This document shows positions 1-8,557 of a DNA stretch of 17,678 nt, in pieces. The stretch covers positions 1 to 17,678 of the forward strand of contig CAAEUQ010000096.1 of assembly GCA_900759005.1 (NCBI GenBank), given 5' to 3'. Made by a program: the position numbers and the translations under genes. Positions within the stretch are counted from its first letter, which is position 1. Every line of letters begins with the position of its first letter. The stretch comes from Clostridia bacterium. Its GTDB lineage: Bacteria; Bacillota; Clostridia; Christensenellales; Aristaeellaceae. Under the pieces are notes generated by a model, which worked only from the letters and a program-made list of their open reading frames with translations, searched no databases and was not told the DNA's origin.

Positions 1-395
1 CACTGCGCACGCGCGCATTTGAACCGGACAAGCCGAATTTCACACCGCGCGTCAGCATGATTGCGAATGCGGACGGAAGCGTTGAGATGGCGATTTTGAA
101 ATCCGGCGATCCGGACGGAAACACCTGCGTTCGCAATTTCTTTGAATATGAATCCATTCCCGCGGGCACAGCGCGTTTCCTGCACACCTATCGTGCGGAC
201 GGCAATCCGATTCCGTCGTTTGAAGGTGAGCCGGAAGTCGCTTCGTTTGAAGGCGATCTCGACGAGCTGACTGACAAAATCTGGGACGCGCTGAACGCCG
301 AAAACCGCGTATCGCTCTGGACGGAGATGCTTGACTTGGCAACAGGCGAGCGCAACGAGCGCATCATCAACCGCAATCGCGAAAAGGAGAATTGA
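1..395 (+). CDS. IMP cyclohydrolase, PurO-like (C-terminal part, 5' truncated)
   Basis: The reading frame is open from base 3 at the window edge to the TGA at 393-395, giving 130 visible residues; the ATG at 57 is internal. The segments EPDKPNFTPR, HTYRADGNPIPSFEGEPE and ATGERNERIINRN match what I know of the bacterial IMP_cyclohyd (PurO-type) family. That family closes FAICAR to IMP, the last step of purine synthesis. Family members are about 200-240 residues, so roughly half is missing upstream. Three bases separate it from the AICAR formyltransferase gene, whose ribosome binding site lies inside this ORF's last codons, so the two are surely co-transcribed. The pairing makes sense because the next gene encodes only the transformylase half of PurH. 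Family assignment is by recalled motifs, not by a search. Confidence 0.85.
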   Translation, partial: LRTRAFEPDKPNFTPRVSMIANADGSVEMAILKSGDPDGNTCVRNFFEYESIPAGTARFLHTYRADGNPIPSFEGEPEVASFEGDLDELTDKIWDALNAENRVSLWTEMLDLATGERNERIINRNREKEN

Positions 396-398
396 ATC

Positions 399-1577
399 AT
401 GGCGCACGAAATTGCTTTGAAATATGGCTGCAATCCCAATCAGAAGCCGGCGCGTATCTTTATGGAAGAAGGCGAGCTTCCGGTAACCGTGCTGAACGGT
501 CGACCGGGTTATATCAATTTTCTGGATGCGCTGAACGGCTGGCAGCTCGTTCGCGAGCTGAAGCAGGCGACCGGAATCGCGGCGGCGACGTCGTTTAAGC
601 ACGTAAGTCCAGCAGGCGCGGCAATCGGAACCGAGCTTTCGGACGTGCTGCGGAAGATTTATTTTGTTCCCGCGGATTTGGAGCTTACGCCGCTGGCAAA
701 CGCCTATGCGCGCGCGCGCGGCGCGGACAGGATGTCCTCGTTCGGCGATTTCATTTCGCTCAGCGATTGCTGCGATGCTGCGACCGCAAAGCTGATCGAG
801 CATGAGGTGTCCGACGGCGTGATCGCGCCGGATTACGAGCCGGAAGCGCTCGAAATCCTGAAGCGCAAGCGCAAGGGCAATTACAATATCCTGAAAATCG
901 ATCCTGATTATGTTCCTGCGGCGATCGAGCGGAAGATGTGCTTCGGAATCACGTTCGAACAGGGCAGAAACGATATTCAAATCGATGCTGAAATGCTCAA
1001 AAACGTGGTTACGAAGAAGAATGTGCTTTCCGAAAGTGAAAAGCGCGATCTGATCGTTGCGCTGATTACGCTGAAATACACACAGTCGAACTCCGTATGC
1101 TTCGCCAAGGATGGTCAGGCGATTGGCGTTGGCGCGGGTCAGCAGAGCCGTATTCACTGCACGCGTCTTGCCGGCGGCAAGGCGGACAACTGGCATCTGC
1201 GCCAGCATGAAAAGGTTCTGAATCTCCCGTTCCGCGAGGACATCGGCCGCCCCGACCGCGATAACGCGATCGATGTTTACATTTCGGACGACGCAAACGA
1301 CGTGATTGGCGACGGCGCATGGCAGCGGCTCTTTACCCGCCAGCCCGAACCGTTTACCCGCGAAGAAAAGCGCGCCTATCTCGACACCGTGACCGGCGTT
1401 GCGCTCGGCAGCGATGCGTTCTTCCCGTTTGGCGACAATATCGAGCGCGCACATCGCAGCGGCGTGATCGCAATCGCGCAGCCCGGCGGATCAATCCGCG
1501 ACGATCAGGTGATCGAAACCTGCGATCACTATGGAATTGCAATGGCGTTTACCGGAATGCGCCTGTTCCATCATTGA
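399..1577 (+). CDS. purH: Phosphoribosylaminoimidazolecarboxamide (AICAR) formyltransferase, stand-alone
   Basis: The 392-residue cytosolic enzyme transfers a formyl group from 10-formyl-THF to AICAR. Visible family motifs are SFKHVSPAG (K67-H68, matching the catalytic Lys-His pair of PurH), ARARGADRMSSFGDF, DGVIAPDYEPEALEIL, IGVGAGQQSR and, near the C-terminus, FFPFGDNIERA followed by QPGGSIRDDQVIE and FTGMRLFHH. The MGS-like IMP cyclohydrolase domain that begins ordinary PurH (about 515 residues) is absent, because the protein starts directly at the transformylase part. Start ATG 399 is preceded by AAGGAGA at 384-390. The gene lies between the PurO-like gene and purD in one operon. The symbol purH is used loosely, since this is only one half of PurH. 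Confidence 0.93.
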   Translation: MAHEIALKYGCNPNQKPARIFMEEGELPVTVLNGRPGYINFLDALNGWQLVRELKQATGIAAATSFKHVSPAGAAIGTELSDVLRKIYFVPADLELTPLANAYARARGADRMSSFGDFISLSDCCDAATAKLIEHEVSDGVIAPDYEPEALEILKRKRKGNYNILKIDPDYVPAAIERKMCFGITFEQGRNDIQIDAEMLKNVVTKKNVLSESEKRDLIVALITLKYTQSNSVCFAKDGQAIGVGAGQQSRIHCTRLAGGKADNWHLRQHEKVLNLPFREDIGRPDRDNAIDVYISDDANDVIGDGAWQRLFTRQPEPFTREEKRAYLDTVTGVALGSDAFFPFGDNIERAHRSGVIAIAQPGGSIRDDQVIETCDHYGIAMAFTGMRLFHH

Positions 1578-1589
1578 GGAGGAAAACGC

Positions 1590-2864
1590 ATGAAAATCAT
1601 GGTTGTCGGCGGCGGCGGTCGCGAGCACGCGATCATTCGGAAGCTCTCTGAGAATCCGGAGGTTGAAGCGATTTACGCGCTGCCCGGAAATGCGGGAATC
1701 GCGCGTCAGGCGGTGTGCGTGCCCGTGAAGGCGACGGATATCGATGAAATCGTGCGCTTTGCGCGTGAAAACGGCGTGGATTTCGCGGTTGTTGCGCCGG
1801 ACGATCCGCTTGCGCTGGGCGCAGTGGACGCGCTGCACGCGATCGGCATTCCGTGTTTCGGCCCTGAAAAAAGCGCGGCGCGCATCGAAAGCAGCAAGGC
1901 GTTTGCCAAGCAGCTGATGAAGAAATACCATATTCCTACCGCTCAGTTCGAGGTGTTTGAGGATTACGACGCCGCAATCGCCTATGTTCGCAGCGCCAAT
2001 CGCCCACTCGTGGTAAAAGCAGACGGGCTCGCGCTCGGCAAAGGCGTTCTGATTTGTATGACGGAGCCGGAAGCGGAGGAAGCTGTGACCGCGATGATGT
2101 GCGATCACCGGTTTGGTCAGAGCGGCGCGCGCGTCGTGATCGAGGAGTTCCTCGAGGGCCCAGAGGTTTCTGTGCTCAGCTTTACCGACGGACATACCGT
2201 GCGTCCGATGGTCGCTTCGATGGATCATAAGCGCGCGTGCGACGGCGATACGGGCTTGAATACCGGCGGCATGGGGGCAATCGCGCCGAATCCGTTCTAT
2301 ACGAAGGAAGTCGCCGAACGTTGTATGAACGAAATCTTCCTGCCGACGATTCAGGCGATGCGCGAGGAGGGTTGCCCGTTCAAGGGATGCCTCTATTTCG
2401 GGCTGATGATTACGAAGGACGGCCCGAAGGTGATCGAATACAACTGCCGGTTCGGCGATCCGGAAACGCAGGCGGTGCTCCCGCTGCTCAAGAGCGATCT
2501 GCTGACTGTGATGCGCGCAGTTGAAAATGAGACGCTTGCCGAAACGCCGGTCGAATTCGAGGATAAGGCGTCCTGCTGCGTAATGCTCGCGTCCGGCGGC
2601 TATCCTGAGAAGTACGAAAAGGGCAAGGCAATCGATTTCGGCGCGTCCGAAAGCATGGCGCAGGTGTTCCACAGCGGCACGGCGCGCGGCGATTGCGGCA
2701 ATTTTGTTACTAATGGCGGCAGAGTGCTGGGCGTTTGTTGCGTGCGCGACACGCTCTCCGAAGCGGTCGACGCGGCATACGCGGCGGCGAACGAGATTCA
2801 TTTCGACAAAATGCATTTCAGGAAAGACATCGGCGCGCGTGCGCTCAAAGGTACGGAGGTTTGA
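1590..2864 (+). CDS. purD: Phosphoribosylamine--glycine ligase (GARS)
   Basis: The 424-residue ATP-grasp enzyme joins phosphoribosylamine and glycine to give GAR in de novo purine synthesis. The N-terminus has the glycine-rich MVVGGGGREHAI. The ATP-grasp core shows VVKADGLALGKGV, IEEFLEGPEVSVL, DHKRACDGDTGLNTGGMG and the metal-binding segment IEYNCRFGDPETQ. Length is normal for PurD. The start ATG follows GAGGAGG at 1577-1583, which overlaps the stop of the previous gene. Only one base separates the PurD stop from the purL start, which fits translational coupling. Confidence 0.97.
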   Translation: MKIMVVGGGGREHAIIRKLSENPEVEAIYALPGNAGIARQAVCVPVKATDIDEIVRFARENGVDFAVVAPDDPLALGAVDALHAIGIPCFGPEKSAARIESSKAFAKQLMKKYHIPTAQFEVFEDYDAAIAYVRSANRPLVVKADGLALGKGVLICMTEPEAEEAVTAMMCDHRFGQSGARVVIEEFLEGPEVSVLSFTDGHTVRPMVASMDHKRACDGDTGLNTGGMGAIAPNPFYTKEVAERCMNEIFLPTIQAMREEGCPFKGCLYFGLMITKDGPKVIEYNCRFGDPETQAVLPLLKSDLLTVMRAVENETLAETPVEFEDKASCCVMLASGGYPEKYEKGKAIDFGASESMAQVFHSGTARGDCGNFVTNGGRVLGVCCVRDTLSEAVDAAYAAANEIHFDKMHFRKDIGARALKGTEV

Positions 2865-2865
2865 A

Positions 2866-5800
2866 ATGGTCTACAGACTGTACGTTGAAAAAAAGCCCGG
2901 CTTCGATCATGAAGCGAGCGCGCTGCTCGGGGAGCTGAAATCGTTCCTCGAAATTCCGGCGCTGACCGGCGTGCGCGTGATCAATCGCTACGACGTGGAA
3001 AATATCGATGAATCCGTCTATCAGCGCGCGGTTCAGAACGTGTTTTCCGAGCCGATGATGGATGAAACTTGCGAGCATCTCCCCGCACATGACGGACATA
3101 TTCTCGCGTCCGAGTATCTGCCGGGACAGTTCGATCAGCGCGCGGATTCCGCCGCGCAGTGCATTCAGCTGATGGCGCAGTGCGAGCGTCCGACCGTCCG
3201 CACGGCGACGGTGTACCTCCTGTCCGGCGAACTCGACGAAAATGATCTTCTCCGCATTCGCAATTATCTGATCAATCCGGTCGAAAAGCGCGAAGCGTCG
3301 CTCGATCGCGTGGAAACGCTGGAAATGGAATGCGAGCATCCGGATTCCGTTGCGACACTCGCCGGCTTTACCGCGCTTTCCGACGAAGCGCTCTTTGATC
3401 TGATTCGCAAATACGGTCTTGCGATGGATCGCGCGGATATCGCATTCTGCCGCGATTATTTCCGCAGCGCGCATCGCGACCCGACGATTACCGAGCTGCG
3501 TCTGCTCGATACCTACTGGTCGGATCACTGCCGCCATACTACGTTCCTGACCGAGCTGAATGAGGTTCAGATCGAGGATCCGGACGTGAAAGCCGCTTAC
3601 GAGCGTTATCTCGCCGTTCGCGAAGAGATTCACCGCACGAAGCCGGTGACACTGATGGATTTGGCGACGATCGGCGCGAAGGTGTTGAAGGCACGCGGAG
3701 TGCTAACGGATCTCGACGAATCTGAGGAAATCAACGCTTGCACGATTAAATTCCGCGCGAAAATTGACGGTTCGGAGGAAGACTGGCTGCTTCTGTTCAA
3801 AAACGAGACTCACAATCACCCGACTGAGATCGAGCCGTTCGGCGGCGCGGCGACCTGCATCGGCGGCGCGGTTCGCGATCCGCTGTCCGGACGCAGCTAT
3901 GTCTATCAGGCGATGCGCGTGACCGGCGCGGCAGATCCGACGCAGCCGATCGAGAATACGCTTCCGAACAAACTGCCCCAGCGCCGTCTGGTGACTACCG
4001 CTGCGGCGGGCTACAGCGCGTACGGCAATCAGCTCGGCCTGGCGACCGGATTCGTGCATGAAATCTATCATCCCGGCTATCTCGCCAAGCGCATGGAGAT
4101 CGGCGCGGTTGTTGGCGCAACGCCGGAAAAGAATGTTCGCCGCGAAGTTCCTGCGTCGGGCGACGTTGTGCTGCTGCTCGGTGGACGCACGGGACGCGAT
4201 GGCTGCGGCGGCGCAACCGGCTCCAGCAAATCGCATAATGCGTCCTCGCTTTCCACCTGCGGTGCGGAGGTCCAGAAGGGCAATGCCCCTGAGGAGCGCA
4301 AGCTCCAGCGCCTGTTCCGCAATGAGCGCGCGGCACAGCTGATCAAGCGGTGCAACGATTTCGGCGCGGGCGGCGTGTCCGTTGCAATCGGCGAACTGGC
4401 GGACGGATTGGAGATCGATCTGGATGCGGTGAAGCGCAAATACGAGGGACTCGATGGAACCGAGCTCGCAATTTCCGAATCTCAGGAGCGCATGGCAGTC
4501 GTCGTCGCGCCGGAAACGGTCGCTGAATTCGAAGCGCTCGCCGATCAGGAGAATATCGAATGCACGCCCGTCGCGCGCGTTACCGAGGAAAAAACGCTGA
4601 AGATGCGCTGGCAGGGCAAGACCATCGTCGAGCTTTCACGCGAGTTTCTGAATTCCAACGGCGCGCCCAAACAGACAAAAGCGACTGTGGTTGGTGCAAA
4701 ACAGACTGAAAATTGTGTAAAACAGACTGATGCCTGCTTTGAGGCGGCAATGCGTGCGCTGGTCAGCGACCTGAATCACTGTTCTCAGCGCGGTCTGGTA
4801 GAGCGTTTCGACTCCACAAACGGCGCGGCAAGCCTGATGATGCCGTTCGGCGGCAGCCGACAGCTCACACCCACGCAGGCGATGGCGTCCAGAATCAGCG
4901 TCGAAGGCAGAGAATCCGAAACCGCTTCCGTGATGAGCTACGGCTTCGATCCGTATGAAACAGAAAAGCATCCGTATCACGGCGCGTATAAGGCAGTCGT
5001 TGAATCGATTGCGAAGTTGGTCGCGGTCGGCGCGGGTACGGAGAATGTGCATCTGACTTTCCAGGAATACTTCGAGCGCATGACGGACGAAACCGCCTGG
5101 GGCAAACCGCTCTCGGCATTGCTCGGCGCGCTGGATGCGCAGTTGGATTACGGCGCGGCGGCGATTGGCGGCAAGGATTCCATGTCCGGTACGTTTGAAT
5201 CGATCCATGTTCCGCCGACGCTGGTCTCGTTTGCGGTAGCGGTTTGCGACGCGGAGCATATCCACACGAACGAATTCAAGGCGGCAGGTCATTCCGTCGG
5301 TCTGATTGCGCCGGAATATCGCGAAAACGGGCTTCCCACACCGGAAAGCCAGAAGCACGTGTTTGACGAGGTTACCCGCCTGCTCCGTTCGGGCGAAGCG
5401 GTTTCCGCGTCGGCGCTCGGCAGCGGCGGTATGGCGCTTGCGGCGTTCGAAATGGCGCTCGGCAACGGATTTGGATTCAGATTCAACGAAAATGCGGGCG
5501 ATGCGTTCGAAAATCGTACCGGCGCATTCCTGGTCGAATACGCATGCAATATCGAAAACGCAGTCGGCGTCGTGACGAAGGAACGCGAATTTGCGTTCGG
5601 CAGTGAATCTGTTTCGATGGACGAGCTCGAAAAAATCTGGTCCGGTAAGCTTGAAAGCGTGTTCCCGACGAAGGCGGACAAGGTGTATCCGCAGCCGAAG
5701 ACATATTCTTTCAGCGCGAATAAGCCCGAACGCGTTTCGCCGCGCATCGCGCGTCCGCGCGTGCTGATTCCGGTGTTCCCGGGCACGAACTGTGAATACG

Positions 5801-6558
5801 ATACCGAGCGCGCATTCAAATTTGCGGGCGCAGAGACGGAAATCCTCGTCGTGCGCAATCTGACCGCCGCGGCGGTTGCCGAATCGGTGGATGCGTTCGC
5901 AGATGCGCTGTCCCGCGCGCAAATTCTGTTTATTCCCGGCGGATTCTCCGGCGGCGACGAACCGGACGGCTCCGGCAAATTCATCACCGCATTCATGCGC
6001 AATCCGAAGATTGCCGATCGAATCGGCGAGCTGCTTTCCAAACGCGACGGCCTGATCGGCGGCGTGTGCAACGGTTTCCAGGCGCTGATCAAGCTCGGAC
6101 TCGTGCCGTACGGCGAAATCCGCGCGTCTGAGGAATTGGAAGCGACGCTCACGTTCAACGATATTGGCAGACATCAGTCCCGCCTCGTGCGCACGCGCAT
6201 CGCATCGAACAAGAGCCCGTGGCTGATGAACGCGCGCGTCGGTGATGTATTCACCTGTCCGATTTCGCATGGTGAAGGCAAATTTGTCGCGTCGCCCGAA
6301 CTGCTGAAGAAGCTCGCGGAAAACGGCCAGATTGCCGCGCAGTATTGCGATGAATCCGGAAACGTTACGATGAATCCGCTCAGCAACCCGAACGGCTCAA
6401 TCGACGCGATTGAGGGAATCACTTCTCCGGACGGCCGCGTGTTCGGCAAGATGGGCCACAGCGAACGCGTCGGCTGGCAGCATGGGCTGTACAAAAACGT
6501 CGAGGGCGATTATGCCAATCCGATGTTCGCGTCCGCGGTAGAATACTTTGCCAAATAA
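2866..6558 (+). CDS. purL: Phosphoribosylformylglycinamidine synthase, long single-chain form
   Basis: The 1230-residue protein converts FGAR, glutamine and ATP to FGAM. The ATG at 2866 was chosen because GGAGG at 2855-2859 sits six bases upstream and PurD ends at 2864; an upstream in-frame ATG at 2704 lies deep inside purD. Domain order is a PurS-like N-terminus (about residues 1-150), a linker with TYWSDHCRHTTF (near 217-228), two AIRS-like halves (LLFKNETHNHPTEIEPFGGA; MMPFGGSRQLTPTQAM; GGKDSMSGTFE) and a C-terminal class-I glutaminase starting at VLIPVFPGTNCEYDTERA. The glutaminase nucleophile is Cys1068 in GGVCNGFQAL, and His1135 is in ISHGEGKF. All parts are intact in one chain, unlike the split PurS/PurQ/PurL of Bacillus. 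The operon ends with a strong terminator right after it. Confidence 0.97.
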   Translation: MVYRLYVEKKPGFDHEASALLGELKSFLEIPALTGVRVINRYDVENIDESVYQRAVQNVFSEPMMDETCEHLPAHDGHILASEYLPGQFDQRADSAAQCIQLMAQCERPTVRTATVYLLSGELDENDLLRIRNYLINPVEKREASLDRVETLEMECEHPDSVATLAGFTALSDEALFDLIRKYGLAMDRADIAFCRDYFRSAHRDPTITELRLLDTYWSDHCRHTTFLTELNEVQIEDPDVKAAYERYLAVREEIHRTKPVTLMDLATIGAKVLKARGVLTDLDESEEINACTIKFRAKIDGSEEDWLLLFKNETHNHPTEIEPFGGAATCIGGAVRDPLSGRSYVYQAMRVTGAADPTQPIENTLPNKLPQRRLVTTAAAGYSAYGNQLGLATGFVHEIYHPGYLAKRMEIGAVVGATPEKNVRREVPASGDVVLLLGGRTGRDGCGGATGSSKSHNASSLSTCGAEVQKGNAPEERKLQRLFRNERAAQLIKRCNDFGAGGVSVAIGELADGLEIDLDAVKRKYEGLDGTELAISESQERMAVVVAPETVAEFEALADQENIECTPVARVTEEKTLKMRWQGKTIVELSREFLNSNGAPKQTKATVVGAKQTENCVKQTDACFEAAMRALVSDLNHCSQRGLVERFDSTNGAASLMMPFGGSRQLTPTQAMASRISVEGRESETASVMSYGFDPYETEKHPYHGAYKAVVESIAKLVAVGAGTENVHLTFQEYFERMTDETAWGKPLSALLGALDAQLDYGAAAIGGKDSMSGTFESIHVPPTLVSFAVAVCDAEHIHTNEFKAAGHSVGLIAPEYRENGLPTPESQKHVFDEVTRLLRSGEAVSASALGSGGMALAAFEMALGNGFGFRFNENAGDAFENRTGAFLVEYACNIENAVGVVTKEREFAFGSESVSMDELEKIWSGKLESVFPTKADKVYPQPKTYSFSANKPERVSPRIARPRVLIPVFPGTNCEYDTERAFKFAGAETEILVVRNLTAAAVAESVDAFADALSRAQILFIPGGFSGGDEPDGSGKFITAFMRNPKIADRIGELLSKRDGLIGGVCNGFQALIKLGLVPYGEIRASEELEATLTFNDIGRHQSRLVRTRIASNKSPWLMNARVGDVFTCPISHGEGKFVASPELLKKLAENGQIAAQYCDESGNVTMNPLSNPNGSIDAIEGITSPDGRVFGKMGHSERVGWQHGLYKNVEGDYANPMFASAVEYFAK

Positions 6559-6563
6559 CGCTC

Positions 6564-6597
6564 CGCCCGCAGCAATCAAACGCTGCGGGCGATTTTT
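6564..6597 (+). terminator. Rho-independent terminator of the purine operon
   Basis: A 10-bp GC-rich stem (6564-6573 with 6582-6591, core GCCCGCAGC/GCTGCGGGC) closes an 8-base loop and is followed after one A by TTTTT at 6593-6597. It begins five bases after the purL stop. Confidence 0.93.
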
Positions 6598-6602
6598 GCC
6601 TG

Positions 6603-6631
6603 TTGACAAACGTGCAAAACGATTTTATGAT
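6603..6631 (+). promoter_or_regulatory. Sigma-A promoter for dapA
   Basis: TTGACA at 6603-6608 and TATGAT at 6626-6631 are separated by exactly 17 bases. The -35 is perfect and the -10 has one mismatch. It starts just after the purine terminator and gives a 5' UTR of about 55 bases before dapA. Confidence 0.9.
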
Positions 6632-6692
6632 GAAAAAGGTATCTCTCCCGCGTGCACTCGAATAGAATGGACGCACGAGGGGAGGGGCGAAT

Positions 6693-7577
6693 ATGCAGAC
6701 AGGCATCTTTTATGGAGGCGCAACCGCGCTGGTTACGCCGTTTCGGGCAGGGCACGTGGATTTTCCCGCGCTGGAAGCGCTGATCGATCGACAGATTCAG
6801 GGGAAAACCGACGCGCTGGTCGCACTGGGCACGACCGGAGAACCGGCGTCTCTGCGCGAGGGCGAGCGCGCGGAGATCGTTGAATGCGCAAAGGAGAAAT
6901 GCAACGGACACATTCCACTGATCGTCGGCGCGGGCTCAAACGATACAAAAACGGCGATTCGCCTTGCGCGCGAGGCGGAACGGCTGGGTGCGGACGCGCT
7001 TTTGATCGTTACGCCGTATTACAATCGCGCGAGTGACGCAGGACTGATCGCGCATTTTACGGCGATAGCCGACCGGGTAAACGTGCCGGTAATCGTCTAC
7101 AACGTGCCGTTGCGCACGGGCGTAAGGCTGAAGGCGGAGGTTGTGCGCGCGCTTTCGGAGCATCCGATGATTCGCGCGATTAAGCAGGCGGATTCAAGCG
7201 TTCAGAGCATGGCGGAAATGATCCGCGTTTGCGGCGATCGGCTCGCGGTTTATTGCGGAAACGACGATATGATCCTTCCGGCAATGGCGCTCGGCGCGCG
7301 CGGGGCGATCTCGGTCGCTGGCAATCTCGTTCCCGAGCGCATTGCGGAAATGACGCGCGCGGGGCTCGGCGGCGATTTTGAACGCGCTCGGAAGGAACAG
7401 TTCGCGCTTGCCGAACTGATTCGTCTGCTCGGCGTGGAGGTCAATCCCATTCCGGTAAAGGCGGCGCTTTCGATGATGCATCTGATTGAAGATGAGCTGC
7501 GTTTGCCGCTGGTTCCGCTGGAGAATGAAAAACGCGCGCCGCTGGAAGCCGAACTGGAGAAACTGAATTTGCTTTAA
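6693..7577 (+). CDS. dapA: 4-hydroxy-tetrahydrodipicolinate synthase
   Basis: The 294-residue TIM-barrel aldolase condenses pyruvate with aspartate semialdehyde, the first committed step to diaminopimelate and lysine. Family residues are in place: GTTGE with T47-T48, Tyr136 in VIVYNVP, R141 in PLRTG and the Schiff-base lysine K164 in RAIKQAD. The usual KEAS/KEAT is KQAD here, and the common GRTG is LRTG; both are conservative variations. ATG 6693 follows a purine-rich GGGGAGGGG site. It is the first gene after its own promoter, and the RNA methyltransferase gene follows 15 bases later. Related aldolases (N-acetylneuraminate lyase, KDG aldolase) share the fold, but the length and GTTGE fit DapA best. 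Confidence 0.9.
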   Translation: MQTGIFYGGATALVTPFRAGHVDFPALEALIDRQIQGKTDALVALGTTGEPASLREGERAEIVECAKEKCNGHIPLIVGAGSNDTKTAIRLAREAERLGADALLIVTPYYNRASDAGLIAHFTAIADRVNVPVIVYNVPLRTGVRLKAEVVRALSEHPMIRAIKQADSSVQSMAEMIRVCGDRLAVYCGNDDMILPAMALGARGAISVAGNLVPERIAEMTRAGLGGDFERARKEQFALAELIRLLGVEVNPIPVKAALSMMHLIEDELRLPLVPLENEKRAPLEAELEKLNLL

Positions 7578-7592
7578 CGAAGGAGAATATTC

Positions 7593-8396
7593 ATGCTGAT
7601 TCCGATTGCCGATCTGAACCGTCCGGAGCTGAACGTCTACGCGCGCCTGACCGAAGCGCAGATTCGCGCGCAGAACGACCAGTTCATCGCCGAAACGCCG
7701 CAGGTGATCGCGTGCGCGCTGAACGCCGGCTATGCGCCGGTTTCGTTCCTGATGGACGAAGACAACGCGACGGTCACGGCGCGGGCGCTGATCGAGCGAT
7801 GCCCGAACGTGCCGGTTTACGTCGGCAAATCGGAGACGATTCGGTCGCTTACCGGCTATGCGCTTACGCGCGGCGTGCTCTGTGCGTTTTGGCGACCGGA
7901 AAAGGCGAATCCCGAATCCGTGCTTTTGAAGGCGCGCCGCGTTGCTGTGCTCGATGGAATTGCCGATCCGGCGAATCTGGGCGCGATATTCCGCTCCGCT
8001 GCGGCGCTCGGCATGGACGCGGTGCTGCTTACGCCGAGCTGTGCTGATCCGCTGTATCGAAGGGCAGTGCGCGTCAGCATGGGCGCGGTGTTTCAGATTC
8101 CGTGGGCGCGGATGGGCACGGAATGGATGCATTTCCTGAAGGCGCGGGCATTCAGGCTTGCGGCAATGGCGCTGAGCGCGGATTCCGTTCCGGTTTCGGA
8201 GCCTGCGCTCAAGCGCGCGGAAAGGCTCGCGATTGTGCTCGGCAACGAGGGGAAGGGGCTTTCTGAAAGCGTGATCGCCGAATGCGACGACACGGTTTTG
8301 ATTCCCATGCGCCGCGGCGTGGATTCGCTGAACGTCGCCGCCGCAAGCGCAATCGCGTTCTGGGAGCTGGCGTTAAGATTTCCGGATAATCCTTGA
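7593..8396 (+). CDS. TrmH/SpoU-family RNA 2'-O-ribose methyltransferase
   Basis: The 267-residue protein has the three SPOUT motifs in order. Motif 1 is DGIADPANLGAIFRSA (N128, R134). Motif 2 is VLGNEGKGLS (about 215-224). Motif 3 is IPMRRGVDSLNVAAASAIA (about 237-255). Residues 1-105 form a substrate-binding-like N-terminal region. These proteins methylate a ribose 2'-OH in rRNA or tRNA using SAM bound in a knotted C-terminal fold; the target base cannot be told from sequence. ATG 7593 follows AAGGAG. The gene is probably co-transcribed with dapA, with no evident functional link. Its last codons overlap the -35 of the next promoter. Confidence 0.9.
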   Translation: MLIPIADLNRPELNVYARLTEAQIRAQNDQFIAETPQVIACALNAGYAPVSFLMDEDNATVTARALIERCPNVPVYVGKSETIRSLTGYALTRGVLCAFWRPEKANPESVLLKARRVAVLDGIADPANLGAIFRSAAALGMDAVLLTPSCADPLYRRAVRVSMGAVFQIPWARMGTEWMHFLKARAFRLAAMALSADSVPVSEPALKRAERLAIVLGNEGKGLSESVIAECDDTVLIPMRRGVDSLNVAAASAIAFWELALRFPDNP

Positions 8397-8422
8397 TTTT
8401 CTGAAAACGATTGTGCTACAAT
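8393..8422 (+). promoter_or_regulatory. Probable promoter for the MATE gene leader
   Basis: TTGATT at 8393-8398 and TACAAT at 8417-8422 are separated by 18 bases. The -35 overlaps the stop codon of the methyltransferase gene. It would start transcription near 8427-8430, giving a leader of about 130 bases. Confidence 0.7.
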
Positions 8423-8426
8423 CTCC

Positions 8427-8557
8427 ATGACACGATACAAGCAGCCGCTGCTGCCGATACGATACGGTATGCCGCGGCTGAATGCGTGAATGTCCGTTTT
8501 TCCGTTTGAACACGTGCCGCGCTGCGGCAGGTGTTTTTTGTGTGAGGAGGAAGAAAA
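8427..8557 (+). promoter_or_regulatory. Candidate attenuator leader of the MATE gene
   Basis: The leader has four arms that can pair in alternative ways. Arm A (8442-8448, CAGCCGC) is the exact complement of arm B (8474-8480, GCGGCTG). Arm B can also pair over six bases (8473-8478) with arm C (8516-8521), and arm C forms the terminator with arm D (8524-8528 and onward). This A:B / B:C / C:D layout is that of transcription attenuators. A 20-codon ORF (ATG 8427, TGA 8487) spans A and B but has no ribosome binding site and could only be leaderless. I do not recognise a known riboswitch class. The layout is seen in the sequence; the regulation is inferred. Confidence 0.45.
8509..8539 (+). terminator. 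Intrinsic terminator inside the MATE leader
   Basis: The arms AACACGTGCCGC (8509-8520) and GCGGCAGGTGTT (8524-8535) form 11 pairs with one G-G mismatch and a 3-base loop, running into T6 at 8534-8539. It ends only about 18 bases before the MATE start codon. It therefore either controls expression of the MATE gene or ends a short RNA. Confidence 0.75.

Noticed and set aside
712..724. Alternating CG run that could form Z-DNA or be a repeat
   Set aside because: It encodes the conserved ARARGAD segment of the transformylase; with gcg/cgc codon bias such runs arise by themselves.
2704..2865. N-terminal extension of purL from the ATG at 2704
   Set aside because: It would lie within purD. The ribosome binding site at 2855-2859 and the family N-terminus support the start at 2866.
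4636..6270. Long minus-strand open frame (544 codons) opposite purL, and a similar one at 1491-2816 opposite purD
   Set aside because: Both lie fully antisense to well-identified purine genes. Their translations are rich in Arg, His and Ala with no family motif, as expected for shadow frames in GC-rich coding sequence.
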